Below are positions 9,722-17,759 of a stretch of DNA of 64,000 bases, in pieces. The stretch spans positions 806,001 through 870,000 of the forward strand of contig CBDIHH010000006.1 in assembly GCA_965279095.1 (NCBI GenBank). Direction: 5' to 3'. This stretch comes from CBDIHH01 sp965279095. GTDB lineage: Bacteria > Pseudomonadota > Alphaproteobacteria > Caulobacterales > Caulobacteraceae. The translations under genes were made by a program, and so were the position numbers. The notes beneath the pieces are model-generated. The model searched no databases, was not told the DNA's origin, and was given only the letters and a program-made list of their open reading frames with translations. Each line of letters starts with the position of its first letter. Position 1 is the stretch's first letter.

Positions 9722-10432
9722 CTACCCCTCCTCGAGCATCCTCTGGCCCATGCGCTCGATCGCCTCGTAGCATTCGCAGGACCGCGCCAGCAGGCCGGGC
9801 CGGTCCGTGATGCGGATGCGTCCCCTGGAATAGGACACCAGCCCCCGGGCCTGCATCTCGGAGGCGACGGCCGTGACAGTGGTGCGCTGTACGCCCAGCA
9901 TGATCGACAGGTGTTCCTGGGTGAGGGGCAGGACGTCGTCGCCCAGGCGCTCGCGGGTGAGCAGGAGCCAGCGGGCCAACCGCTGCTCGGCCGTATGCAG
10001 GATGTTGCACGCCGCCGACTGCGCCGATTGCAAGAGCGTCGCCTGGGCGTGGCGGGCGATGGCCTGGACCAGGGTGATGCTGGAATGGCTGGCGGCCGCC
10101 ATGGCCGGCCGCGGGATCCGCCAGGCCGCGCCGCCGATCTGGGCCAGGACGGTCTCGTAGGACACCGCGGATCCCAGGCAATGCAGCAGGCCGATGCCGC
10201 TTTCACAGCCAATGGTCCGCGTCTCGACGCTGCGCCCATCCTTCATCATCGCCACCACCGAGACGACGCAGTTCACGGGCAGATAGACCCAAGCGACCTT
10301 ATGTCCCGTCTCCACCAGGATCTGGTCGCGACTGACTTCGCACCGCTCAAGGGAGGGCCTGATGAGCCGCAGGTCGTCAGAGGACAGGGCGTTCAGGAAG
10401 TGGTTATGAAGGTCCATGGCCAAATAACGCAT
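9722..10432 (-). CDS. Crp/Fnr-family transcriptional regulator
   Basis: About 236 residues. An N-terminal cyclic-nucleotide-binding-like beta barrel (about 15-130) is followed by a C-terminal winged helix with LTQEHLSIMLGVQRTTVTAVASEMQ as its helix-turn-helix. There is no FNR-type N-terminal cysteine cluster. Candidate starts are GTG 10471, ATG 10432 and ATG 10417; none has a good Shine-Dalgarno, so the start is uncertain and I use 10432. It lies 83 bases upstream of the KaiC-like gene on the same strand and could control or be co-transcribed with it. Ligand unknown. Related proteins are common beside KaiC or two-component genes in alphaproteobacteria. Confidence 0.83.
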   Translation of the reverse strand: MRYLAMDLHNHFLNALSSDDLRLIRPSLERCEVSRDQILVETGHKVAWVYLPVNCVVSVVAMMKDGRSVETRTIGCESGIGLLHCLGSAVSYETVLAQIGGAAWRIPRPAMAAASHSSITLVQAIARHAQATLLQSAQSAACNILHTAEQRLARWLLLTRERLGDDVLPLTQEHLSIMLGVQRTTVTAVASEMQARGLVSYSRGRIRITDRPGLLARSCECYEAIERMGQRMLEEG

Positions 10433-10532
10433 GACCGCGCCGGAGGGTTCGGCCCGCCCAAATCGCGCCACCCCGGAACGCTAGGAGAAGGCCGGCGTTG
10501 CGCCAGACTGCCCCCTAACCGAGGACCGTCCC

Positions 10533-10670
10533 ATGAAATCCACCCTCGCGACTCGCGCGGCATGGCTGCGCAACGGCGGCCTGGGTCTGCACGGGAACGC
10601 CCTGATGGTGGCGCTGGCCGTGGCCCTGCTGATGGCGGCCCTGCTCCTCGTCCTGCTGCCGGCCCGCTAG
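10533..10670 (+). CDS. Small single-span membrane protein, 45 residues
   Basis: ATG at 10533 to TAG at 10670 gives a 45-residue protein with a basic N-terminus (K2, R8, R13) and one hydrophobic segment at about residues 22-42 ending in LLPAR. Its stop lies one base before the GTG of the DUF3617 gene, which supports it being a real coupled gene. It is transcribed away from the Crp/Fnr gene. I recognise no family. Confidence 0.55.
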   Translation: MKSTLATRAAWLRNGGLGLHGNALMVALAVALLMAALLLVLLPAR

Positions 10671-10671
10671 G

Positions 10672-11121
10672 GTGAGGCGCGCGCAACAGCTCAGCCTCTT
10701 GGCCCTCTCCGTCGCCGGGGGCTTGGGCCATCCCGCCCTGTCGGCCGCAGAGGACGCGCCCATCCGCGCCGGCTATTGGGAAAGCCGCAACCGGGTGTCG
10801 TTCCCGATCAACGATGAGAGCACCAGCCGTCAATGCATCACCCCGGAGAAGGTCTCGCAGTTCCTCTCCGGCCCCTCGACCAAGAATTTCGCCTGCACCT
10901 ATTCCCGCTCGCGGGTGGCGGACGGGGTGGTCAGCGCCCAGGGGCGGTGCGTCGACAAGAACGGGCTGCAGTCGACGGTCGACGTGAACGGCACCTATGC
11001 GCCGACCCAGTTCAAGCTCGACGCCCGACTGACGGTGACGCTGGGGGGCCTGGCGATCCCGGTGAACGCCAGCACGACCGCCATCTTCCTGTCAGAGACC
11101 TGCCCGCCCGAAGCGCGCTGA
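10672..11121 (+). CDS. DUF3617-type periplasmic protein
   Basis: 149 residues with a signal peptide (about 1-25, A-L-S-A|A-E). The mature part has the G-Y-W-E-S opening and three spaced cysteines (in the segments RQCITP, NFACTY and GRCVD) plus a final SETCPPE cysteine, the layout of DUF3617 proteins, which are small periplasmic proteins of unknown role. The start is GTG one base after the stop of the preceding 45-residue gene. Confidence 0.75.
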   Translation: MRRAQQLSLLALSVAGGLGHPALSAAEDAPIRAGYWESRNRVSFPINDESTSRQCITPEKVSQFLSGPSTKNFACTYSRSRVADGVVSAQGRCVDKNGLQSTVDVNGTYAPTQFKLDARLTVTLGGLAIPVNASTTAIFLSETCPPEAR

Positions 11122-11195
11122 TCCGGCGCGACGTCAGGACGGCTTGCACCCGCCGGGATCGGCGTCATGCTTCCCCGGCCGGGTAGGGGAGGCGC

Positions 11196-12074
11196 ATGAA
11201 ATTCCGACGGGCTTCGGATCAGCGGACGGTGGCCGAGCGCCTCGTTGAGTGGGCGAGCACCCGGATCGTTCGCTATCTCGAGGCGCCGGTTGTCGGCTAC
11301 ACGCCCTTCTTCGCCCCCCGGCCCCAGGTCCTGTCGCGCACCCTGCAGACCGGCGATGTGCTGCTGGTGGAGGGCAATACCCGTGTCGGCGGCATCATCA
11401 AGCACCTGACCCAGTCCACCTGGTCCCATGCCGCCCTGTATATCGGCGACGCCCTGGGCGACGATCCCGCCGAGGCTGATCGGCGCGTGCTTCTGGAGGC
11501 CATGCCCGAGGACGGGGTCATCGCCGTCCCCCTGTCGAAATACGCCCGCTTCAACACGCGGATCTGCCGGCCCGTGGGCCTGTCGGACGCCGAGCGTCAG
11601 GCGGTGGTGGACTTCGCCCTCGGCTTCCTGGGCCGGCGATATGACCTGCGCTACATCATCGACCTGGCCCGCTACCTGATGCCCCATCCCCCGGTGCCGA
11701 CGACCATGCGCCGGCGGATGCTGGCCATCGGCAGCGGCGACCCGACGCGGGCCATCTGCTCGACGATGATCGCCCAGTCGTTCCAGTCCATCGGCTACCC
11801 GATCCTGCCCGACAACGAGACCCACCTCATGACCCTGCAGGAGCCGTACGGGGTCTCCCCCTACGTCGAGCGCGAGGCCCTGCATATCCGGCGCGAAGGC
11901 CTGTTCACCCCGCGCGACTTCGACATCTCGCCCTATTTCCAGATCATCAAGCCGACCATCCACAGCGGATTCGACTTCCGCCGACTGAGATCGCCGGCGC
12001 CCGGATCGCCGCCGCTGCCAGCCGCCCTCGCCGAGCCCGCAGGGCCGGTTGCGGAAGCGCCCGGGCCCGGCTGA
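11196..12074 (+). CDS. YiiX/YebB-like NlpC/P60-type cysteine hydrolase
   Basis: 292-residue protein of the YiiX/YebB branch of permuted NlpC/P60 enzymes (amidase or peptidase of the papain-like fold). Probable catalytic residues are His78 in WSHAALYIG and Cys188 in AICSTMIAQSF, with Glu101 nearby as a possible third residue; the histidine-before-cysteine order is typical of the permuted group. There is no obvious signal peptide. The C-terminus is a Pro/Ala-rich tail after residue 265. The start has a GGGGAGGCGC stretch immediately upstream of ATG 11196. The substrate (cell-wall peptide or lipid amide) cannot be told from sequence. Confidence 0.85.
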   Translation: MKFRRASDQRTVAERLVEWASTRIVRYLEAPVVGYTPFFAPRPQVLSRTLQTGDVLLVEGNTRVGGIIKHLTQSTWSHAALYIGDALGDDPAEADRRVLLEAMPEDGVIAVPLSKYARFNTRICRPVGLSDAERQAVVDFALGFLGRRYDLRYIIDLARYLMPHPPVPTTMRRRMLAIGSGDPTRAICSTMIAQSFQSIGYPILPDNETHLMTLQEPYGVSPYVEREALHIRREGLFTPRDFDISPYFQIIKPTIHSGFDFRRLRSPAPGSPPLPAALAEPAGPVAEAPGPG

Positions 12075-12076
12075 CC

Positions 12077-13375
12077 TCAGACGTCCGAGGCGATGTCGCC
12101 CACCGCCATCTCGCGAGGCCGCTCCCGGCGCTGACCCCGATCGATCAGTCGCATCAGCGGCGTCGAGGTCACGCCGTGGACCAGGATCGAGAGCAGGACC
12201 ACCAGGCCAGTGACCGCCCACAGGCGCTCGCTGTCGCCGAAGCGGCCGTGGTTCAGGCCGTAGGCGATGTAGTAGAAGCTGCCGATCCCCCGGATGCCCA
12301 GGAACGACACCAGGGCGCGATCACGCAGGGGCTGACCGGATCCGATCAGGGACAGCCAGCCGGCCACGGGTCGCACGACCAGGATGATGGCGAGCGCCAC
12401 CAGGCCATCGCTCCAGGTGAGGCTGTCGAACAGTCCCGTGGCGATGGCGCCGCCGAACAGGACCAGCACCAGCAGCATGAGCAGCCGTTCGATCTGCTCG
12501 GCGAAGTCATGCAGGGTCTCATGGTAGTCGTGATTGTGCTCACGGGCGCGCAGGGCCAGGGCGGCGATGAACACCGCCAGGAAGCCGTAGCCGTGCGCCG
12601 CCTCGGTGAGGGCATAGGCCACGAGCGTGGCGCCCACCGCGACCAGGCCATCCCCGGCGCCCGACAACTTGAAGCGCCGGGCGCCGAAGGTCAGCCAGCC
12701 CATCAACCGCCCCACCAGCCAGCCTACGCCGACGCCGGCGCCGATCTTCCAGACCACCGCCACGGCGGCCCAATGGCCGAGCTCTGAGAGGTCGGGCAGC
12801 CGGCCGAGGCTCGCGGCGCCCGCGACGGCGATCGCCAGCAAGACGAAGGGGAAGGCCAGGCCGTCGTTCAGTCCGGCCTCGGACGTCAGGGCGAAGCGCA
12901 CCTCGCTGTCCTCGCCCGTCTTGGGCGGGCCGGTCTGGACGTCGGCGGCCAGCACCGGGTCGGTGGGGGCGAGGGCTGCGCCGAACAGGAGGGCGACGGC
13001 CAGGGGGAAACCCAGGCCGTACACGCCGAGGGCCGCGACCCCCGCGATGGTGAGGGGCATGCAGATGGCGAGGAGCCGCCAGGTGCTGGCCCAGGCCTTC
13101 AGCCCGATCGGCCGGTCCAGCTTCAGGCCCGCGCCCATGAGCGCCACCAGCACCACCAGCTCGGTGAGTCTCTCGGTGATGGTGTCGTAGATTCGGGGAC
13201 TGGGCGAGAAGCCGAGGATTCCCGGGCCGAACAGGGCTATCCCGATCAGCACGCAGATGATCGCCAGGGACAGGGGCAGTTTCTCTAGCGCCAGCGGCAG
13301 CCAGGCCACCAGCAGGACGATGATCCCGAATCCCAGAAGGAACAGGACGTAGGGCTCGGGTATGGGAATCGACAT
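12077..13375 (-). CDS. CPA1-type cation/proton antiporter
   Basis: 432-residue polytopic membrane protein with about 12 hydrophobic segments. The CPA1 signatures are visible: LTELVVLVALMGAGLKLD, ALLFGAALAPTDPVLA (unwound helix motif T-D-P) and TSEAGLNDGLAFP, whose N-D pair is the ion-binding site of electroneutral Na+(K+)/H+ exchangers. There is no C-terminal TrkA domain. It is convergent with the YiiX-type gene, leaving only two bases between them. Expected role: pH and Na+/K+ homeostasis at the inner membrane. Confidence 0.9.
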   Translation of the reverse strand: MSIPIPEPYVLFLLGFGIIVLLVAWLPLALEKLPLSLAIICVLIGIALFGPGILGFSPSPRIYDTITERLTELVVLVALMGAGLKLDRPIGLKAWASTWRLLAICMPLTIAGVAALGVYGLGFPLAVALLFGAALAPTDPVLAADVQTGPPKTGEDSEVRFALTSEAGLNDGLAFPFVLLAIAVAGAASLGRLPDLSELGHWAAVAVVWKIGAGVGVGWLVGRLMGWLTFGARRFKLSGAGDGLVAVGATLVAYALTEAAHGYGFLAVFIAALALRAREHNHDYHETLHDFAEQIERLLMLLVLVLFGGAIATGLFDSLTWSDGLVALAIILVVRPVAGWLSLIGSGQPLRDRALVSFLGIRGIGSFYYIAYGLNHGRFGDSERLWAVTGLVVLLSILVHGVTSTPLMRLIDRGQRRERPREMAVGDIASDV

Positions 13376-13462
13376 CCCCTACAAGCGCCGCCGCGCCGGT
13401 CGGGTTGCAGGGTCCTGTAAACCTAGAGCCGCGCTGTCAGGTCCGCCCGGCGCGACGGCGCC

Positions 13463-13870
13463 TCAGGGCCGGTATCGCGGCGGAATGGCCGCCACCTCGT
13501 CGGGGGTCAGCTTGACCAGCGACTTCACGAACAAGGGGGTGGCGAAGCCGCTGCTGTCCGACACCTTCAAGTCCAGATCGATGGCCGAACAGATCAGGTT
13601 GGAGCCGCGCACCTCGGAGATCAGATGGTCGGACGACATCAGCCGCCGGGAGCCGCCCGCAAGGTCGGCGCGGTAGACGTCGCGATTGTTGACCCCGATG
13701 TAGATGACGCTGGGGTTGGGCGATTTCCAGCCGCGCCACTGGGTGCTGTAGAAGCAGTTGCGGGCGTCGGGCTTGGCGCCGGGCGCGGCGAGGGCGGCTG
13801 CGGGGACGGAGGCCGTCGCCAGGGCGGCGAAGCAAAGACCGCCGCGAAAGATCTTGGACAGGTTGCTCAT
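13463..13870 (-). CDS. Secreted protein, DUF6491-like
   Basis: 135 residues with a clear signal peptide (about 1-28, ending A-L-A-A). The mature part contains the N-C-F-Y-S-T-Q-W-R-G-W pattern near residue 38 and a second cysteine in SNLICSAIDLDL, the layout of DUF6491-type periplasmic proteins common in Caulobacterales. No enzymatic motif is visible. GGAGAACC precedes the ATG. It lies 87 bases upstream of the antiporter on the same strand; co-transcription is possible. Confidence 0.6.
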   Translation of the reverse strand: MSNLSKIFRGGLCFAALATASVPAAALAAPGAKPDARNCFYSTQWRGWKSPNPSVIYIGVNNRDVYRADLAGGSRRLMSSDHLISEVRGSNLICSAIDLDLKVSDSSGFATPLFVKSLVKLTPDEVAAIPPRYRP

Positions 13871-14015
13871 GGGGTTCTCCTTGATCCTCCATAGGTGGTC
13901 AAACCGCGCCTGATTTCAACAGGATGGAGAGCGTCACCGACCCTGAGCCTTTCAGCCGAAGGATCGCGGATGGGGATGCGCCCGCTTGACGGCCCGAGCC
14001 GGGGGAAGGGGCCAA

Positions 14016-14048
14016 CGAAAAACGCCCCCGGGGGGTCCCGGGGGCGTT
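14016..14048 (-). terminator. Rho-independent terminator of the GlsB-like gene
   Basis: An 11-bp inverted repeat (14021-14031 with 14038-14048, arm AACGCCCCCGG) around a six-base loop. Read on the minus strand, the stem is followed by five U residues. It lies 25 bases after the GlsB-like stop. Confidence 0.85.
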
Positions 14049-14072
14049 CCTGGTCGCGATTGTTAAGGGACT

Positions 14073-14333
14073 TTACAGGGCCCGGCCGCGACCGGCGATG
14101 GCATGGTAGATGACCAGCACGACCACGGCGCCGACGACGGCGACGAGCAGGCTGTAGAGATTCAGGCCGCTGACGCCGGAGGCGCCGAATTGATTGAACA
14201 GAAAGCCGCCGACCACGGCCCCGACCACCCCAAGCACCAAGTCAAGAATGAGCCCACTGCCGCTCTTGTTGACAAGCTTGCTGGCGATGAAGCCGGCGAC
14301 GATACCAAGAATAACCCAAGCCAGAATGGACAT
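14073..14333 (-). CDS. GlsB/YeaQ/YmgE-family stress response membrane protein
   Basis: 86 residues, almost entirely hydrophobic: three transmembrane helices (about 3-20, 27-48 and 58-80) with the Gly-rich turns typical of the transglycosylase-associated (YeaQ/GlsB) family. A start at ATG 14345 is possible, but ATG 14333 has GGAGG six bases upstream and gives the usual length. A candidate general-stress (EcfG-type) promoter lies about 60 bp upstream and a terminator follows. The family is linked to envelope stress in other bacteria; molecular function is unknown. Confidence 0.87.
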   Translation of the reverse strand: MSILAWVILGIVAGFIASKLVNKSGSGLILDLVLGVVGAVVGGFLFNQFGASGVSGLNLYSLLVAVVGAVVVLVIYHAIAGRGRAL

Positions 14334-14387
14334 TCCACCCTCCAAAGCATCGACGGCGTTTCGACTTCGTCACGCCAGAGGTCTGCT

Positions 14388-14413
14388 TAATGGGTAGAAG
14401 TACGGATTGTTCC
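14388..14413 (-). promoter_or_regulatory. Candidate EcfG-type general-stress promoter
   Basis: On the minus strand GGAAC (14413-14409), a 16-base spacer and CATT resemble the alphaproteobacterial EcfG consensus GGAAC-N16/17-CGTT with one mismatch in the -10. It precedes a gene of a stress-response family, which makes it plausible. A short motif like this can occur by chance. Confidence 0.4.
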
Positions 14414-14429
14414 GAAGCCTGACCGCAAA

Positions 14430-14558
14430 TCAGTAGCGGCGACGGTTCCGATTGAGGCTGGCCTGTAAGGCGTCAAGCAGGCGCTGGGCCGGCGCCCGTC
14501 CCACCACGATGAAGACGAAGGAGCCGACGACGGCGCCGATCAGGAAATATTCGCTCAT
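14430..14558 (-). CDS. Small membrane protein, 42 residues
   Basis: ATG 14558 to stop at 14430 encodes 42 residues: a hydrophobic segment at about 5-20 (FLIGAVVGSFVFIVV) and a basic Arg-rich tail ending N-R-R-R-Y. The frame stays open for more than 1.5 kb upstream, across the opposite strand of proS, but that part is antisense shadow. I recognise no family; it could be chance, though the membrane-segment-plus-basic-tail design is coherent. Confidence 0.4.
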   Translation of the reverse strand: MSEYFLIGAVVGSFVFIVVGRAPAQRLLDALQASLNRNRRRY

Positions 14559-14738
14559 GGGACGCGCCCTGTTCGTGGAGAGGCGTTCCCTTACCCAGCG
14601 GGCCCGATCGCCGCCATGCGGCAAGCAGACGCTGCGACCGCTGGCCTCGGGGCCGCGCCAGCGCCGCGGACCTGTCGCCGAGGCTTCCGGTTTGAGCGCC
14701 GCCGCGCTAAGCCCTGCCGCGAACCTGCGGAGGAATGG

Positions 14739-16283
14739 ATGCAACGCGCGCTGAGCGTAAGCCGGGCGACTTTTCCCGATTGGTACCAGGCGGTGGTCCG
14801 CGAGGCGGACATGGCCGAGGTCAGCCCCGTTCGCGGCTCTATGATCATCAAGCCGTGGGGTTACGGCGTCTGGGAGCTGATCCAGAAGGACCTCGATCGC
14901 AGGATCAAGGAGACCGGCCACGAGAACTGCTATTTTCCCCTGTTCATTCCCCTGAGCTTCATCGCCAAGGAGGCCGAGCACGTGGAGGGCTTCGCCAAGG
15001 AGATGGCGGTGGTCACCCACCATCGGCTGAAGCTGATCGACGGGACCTTGCAGCCCGATCCGGCCGCCAAGCTGGAGGAGCCGCTGATCGTGCGGCCCAC
15101 CTCCGAAACCATCATCGGCGACGCCTTCCAGCGCTGGATCAAGAGCTATCGCGACCTGCCCGTGCTGATCAACCAGTGGGCCAATGTGGTCCGCTGGGAG
15201 ATGCGCACGCGGATGTTCCTGCGCACCTCGGAGTTCCTCTGGCAGGAAGGGCACACCGCCCACGCGGACGAGGCCGACGCCCGCGCCGAGACCCTGAAGA
15301 TGCTCGAGGTCTATCGGGATTTCTCCGAGACCGTCCTGGCCATGCCGGTGGTGGCGGGGGAGAAGCCCGCCAACGAGCGCTTCCCGGGCGCCGACAACAC
15401 CTATTCCATCGAGGCCATGATGCAGGACGGCAAGGCCCTGCAGGCGGGGACCTCGCACTACCTCGGCACCCATTTCGCCGAGGCCCAGAACATCCGCTAC
15501 CAGGACGCCGCCGGTGAGCTGTCCCTGTGCCACACCACCAGTTGGGGGGTCTCCACCCGGCTGATCGGCGGGGTGATCATGACCCATGGCGACGACGATG
15601 GCCTGCGCGTGCCGCCGGCCATCGCGCCGCGACAGATCGTCATCGTGCCCATGCTGCGCGACAAGCCCGAGGACGCGGCCGTGCTGGCCTTCGCCGAATC
15701 GTTGAAGACGGCGCTGGCGGCGCGGACGGCGTTCGGCGAGCGGATCCGGGTGCTGCTCGACACCAAGCCCATCAAGTCCTCGGACAAGCGCTGGAACTGG
15801 GTGCGCCGCGGGGCCCCGGTGATCGTCGAGATCGGTCCGCGCGACGCCGCCGGCGGCATGGTCACCTACATGCGCCGCGACGCCCTCCGCGACGGCGACA
15901 AGGTGCAGTCCCACGCCCTGGCCCTGGACGCCTTCGTCGAGGGGGCAGGGGCCATGCTGGAATCCATCCAGGCGGCCCTCTATGACGAGGCCAAGGCGCG
16001 CCTCGACGCCAACATCCGCCGGGACATCACCAGCTTCGAGGCCCTGGCCGACTATTTCGGCCCGGCCGGCGATGACGACGACGCCGTCTCTCCGTTCAGG
16101 GGTTGGGTGCGGGCCGCCTGGTCGCGGCCGCAAGGGGAGGGGTTGGACGCGGTCGAGGCCCGCCTGAAGGCCCTGAAGCTGACGCTGCGCAACGTGCCCA
16201 TGGACCAGCCCGCCACCTTCGCCCCCTGCCTGTTCACCGGCGAGCCGGGGGTCGAAGAGATCCTGATCGCCCGGTCCTACTGA
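14739..16283 (+). CDS. proS: Prolyl-tRNA synthetase, archaeal/eukaryotic (type TIGR00408) form
   Basis: 514-residue class II aminoacyl-tRNA synthetase charging tRNA-Pro. Class II motif 1 lies around GSMIIKPWGYGVWELIQ, motif 2 is RWEMRTRMFLRTSEFLWQEGHTAH and motif 3 is the G-G-V-I-M-T-H-G-D-D-D-G-L-R-V-P-P stretch. The PTSETII substrate motif, an anticodon-binding domain starting near residue 300 and the terminal tyrosine (ARSY) are those of the archaeal/eukaryotic ProRS; the bacterial editing insertion is absent. Start at ATG 14739 chosen for the GGAGG just upstream. Alphaproteobacteria usually carry a shorter bacterial-type ProRS of about 440 residues, so this may be an acquired or additional copy. 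Confidence 0.88.
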   Translation: MQRALSVSRATFPDWYQAVVREADMAEVSPVRGSMIIKPWGYGVWELIQKDLDRRIKETGHENCYFPLFIPLSFIAKEAEHVEGFAKEMAVVTHHRLKLIDGTLQPDPAAKLEEPLIVRPTSETIIGDAFQRWIKSYRDLPVLINQWANVVRWEMRTRMFLRTSEFLWQEGHTAHADEADARAETLKMLEVYRDFSETVLAMPVVAGEKPANERFPGADNTYSIEAMMQDGKALQAGTSHYLGTHFAEAQNIRYQDAAGELSLCHTTSWGVSTRLIGGVIMTHGDDDGLRVPPAIAPRQIVIVPMLRDKPEDAAVLAFAESLKTALAARTAFGERIRVLLDTKPIKSSDKRWNWVRRGAPVIVEIGPRDAAGGMVTYMRRDALRDGDKVQSHALALDAFVEGAGAMLESIQAALYDEAKARLDANIRRDITSFEALADYFGPAGDDDDAVSPFRGWVRAAWSRPQGEGLDAVEARLKALKLTLRNVPMDQPATFAPCLFTGEPGVEEILIARSY

Positions 16284-16291
16284 GCCCTCGA

Positions 16292-16324
16292 CGCAAAACC
16301 GCCGCCGGACGGATCCGGCGGCGG
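16292..16324 (-). terminator. Hairpin terminator between proS and the CVNH gene
   Basis: 11-bp inverted repeat (16299-16309 with 16314-16324, arm CCGCCGCCGGA) with a four-base loop. On the minus strand it is followed by TTTTG, suiting the CVNH gene; on the plus strand it lies 15 bases after proS but lacks a U-tract. Confidence 0.65.
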
Positions 16325-16359
16325 CGATGCAGGCCTTTCAGGCCGTCTGATATCCGGGC

Positions 16360-17181
16360 CTAGTAGCCGCGGTTGTAGCCGCCATTGTTATAGCCGCCGT
16401 TGTTGTAGCCGCCGCCCTGATAGCCGCCGCCCTGATAACCGCCGCCGGGCCGGTTGTTGTAGTCGCGGCTCTCGAAGCGGATGCGCGACGCAAGCCGGTC
16501 GAAGCGGTCGTCCAGCTGGGCGCGCTCGTAGTTGTTCAGCCCGTTGCGGGAGAAGCTGCGCTCCATGTTGACGATGTCGTCCAGTTCGCTGCGCAGGTCG
16601 CGCGCCTCGCGGCGGCTGATGGAGCCTTCCTGGGTCCCGCGGTCGATGCGGCGGTCCAGCCAGTCGGCCCGGCGGCTGATCGGCACCCATTGGCCGTTGG
16701 AGCCGTAGCCCCAGCCGCCCTGGGCGAACCGCGGGTCATAGCGGGGGTCGCCATAGCCGCGTTGGCCGTAGTCGGGATAGTTGTACCCCTGTTGATAGAG
16801 GTTGCCGCCCAGGAGGGCCCCGGCCACAGCGCCCAGGGCGCCGGCGCCTAGCGCCGTGCCGACATTGCTGCCGCCGCGGTTGTCGCGGCGATTGTTGTTG
16901 TTGTCGGGGATATACTGACCGCCGCTGGCCACCGCGCCGTTACAGGCGAGCATGCCGTTCTGGTTGCCGATGTCGCCCTGGCACTGGTTGGCCTGGATGG
17001 TGGTCGAGCGGAAGCGGCCCGACCCGTCGGCGCACTCGGCGCTGATGGCGCCGTTGCCCAGGCTGGTCACATTGCGGCAGGAGGCGGTGTAGGACCCGCC
17101 CTGGGCGAAGGCGGACGTCGAGATCGACGCTCCGGCCAGAGTAGAAGCAGCCGCAAGGGCCGTAGCCAATAGAATCCGCAT
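16360..17181 (-). CDS. Secreted CVNH-domain protein with Gly-Tyr repeat tail
   Basis: 273 residues. A signal peptide (about 1-26, A-F-A|Q) is followed by a CVNH-type domain at about 29-83 (SYTASCRNV..., four cysteines, L-x-A-x-C endings as in cyanovirin-N homologues, a carbohydrate-binding fold). Next come an Asn-rich stretch, a glycine-zipper segment at about 105-128, a charged helical region (170-235) and a C-terminal Gly-Tyr repeat (GGYQGGGYQ, GGYNNGGYN) at about 247-273. Expected to act in the periplasm or at the cell surface, possibly binding glycans. The tail is a simple-sequence repeat that may vary between strains. Confidence 0.75.
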   Translation of the reverse strand: MRILLATALAAASTLAGASISTSAFAQGGSYTASCRNVTSLGNGAISAECADGSGRFRSTTIQANQCQGDIGNQNGMLACNGAVASGGQYIPDNNNNRRDNRGGSNVGTALGAGALGAVAGALLGGNLYQQGYNYPDYGQRGYGDPRYDPRFAQGGWGYGSNGQWVPISRRADWLDRRIDRGTQEGSISRREARDLRSELDDIVNMERSFSRNGLNNYERAQLDDRFDRLASRIRFESRDYNNRPGGGYQGGGYQGGGYNNGGYNNGGYNRGY

Positions 17182-17759
17182 GGTATCCTCCAGGGGTATG
17201 TGCAGCGGTTGAGGCTGGATTTAGCGCCCTCGAAACTGAACCGCAGATGAGCAGAACCGTCGGGCGAATAACATGAAACGCGAGGCCTTGAAATCGAGGC
17301 GAGGTCATAACGGCTAAAGGGGGCGATGGATGCGCCCGCGGAATCTGTTTCTGCGAACCCTTGAATTCGCCCAGGCGGCGCAGCGCCCTCCCGGCGCGGC
17401 CAACGCTTGTACTCCAGCCTGCAATGATCCAGCGGGCCGGCGGTTCCGGCTGGGAAGCGAAAGCGTCGCGGCAGGGCGAGATTGGCTTGACGACTCGAAC
17501 CGCCCCGAGTATCAACCGCCCTCTGCTGGACCGGCCGTAACCCACCGATTGTTTCGGGTTAGACGCGGTCCGCGACACGACCTGGAAATGCGTCCCACTC
17601 GGGGCGCTTGATTTGGGCAGGCCCTCGCGGGCTACCGCGCGGGCCATTCGTTTTGCGGAATGAGCGTCCGGAGCCCTCGGGTTTCGGGTTTGGTCTTTGA
17701 CACGATTTCGAAGCGCCCCAGCCTCCCTGGGGATGCGGCGCTAGGGAAGAACGAGCGAG
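17182..17759. other. 578-bp divergent intergenic region upstream of rpsJ
   Basis: No gene is visible on either strand. It must hold the promoter of the CVNH gene (left) and of the S10 operon (right). The best sigma-70-like candidate is at 17487-17515; a second isolated TTGACA occurs at 17697-17702 without a convincing -10. If transcription starts near 17522, rpsJ would have a leader of about 240 nt, long enough for autoregulation, but I see no recognisable ribosomal-protein binding structure. Confidence 0.5.
17487..17515 (+). promoter_or_regulatory. Candidate promoter of the S10 operon
   Basis: TTGACG (17487-17492), a 17-base spacer and TATCAA (17510-17515). The -35 is near consensus and the -10 matches four of six positions. 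It is the best promoter-like pair in the long gap before rpsJ. Confidence 0.45.

Noticed and set aside
8121..10181. 686-codon version of the KaiC-like protein
   Set aside because: The extra 181 residues are antisense-like sequence through the Crp/Fnr gene; ATG 9638 with a ribosome binding site fits the family.
14430..16133. Open frame of 567 codons opposite proS
   Set aside because: Antisense shadow of a high-GC gene: no family features, and the overlapping proS frame is clearly coding. Only its last 42 codons were kept as a possible small gene.
17697..17725. TTGACA as promoter of rpsJ
   Set aside because: No acceptable -10 hexamer 15-19 bases downstream; the pair at 17487-17515 is better.
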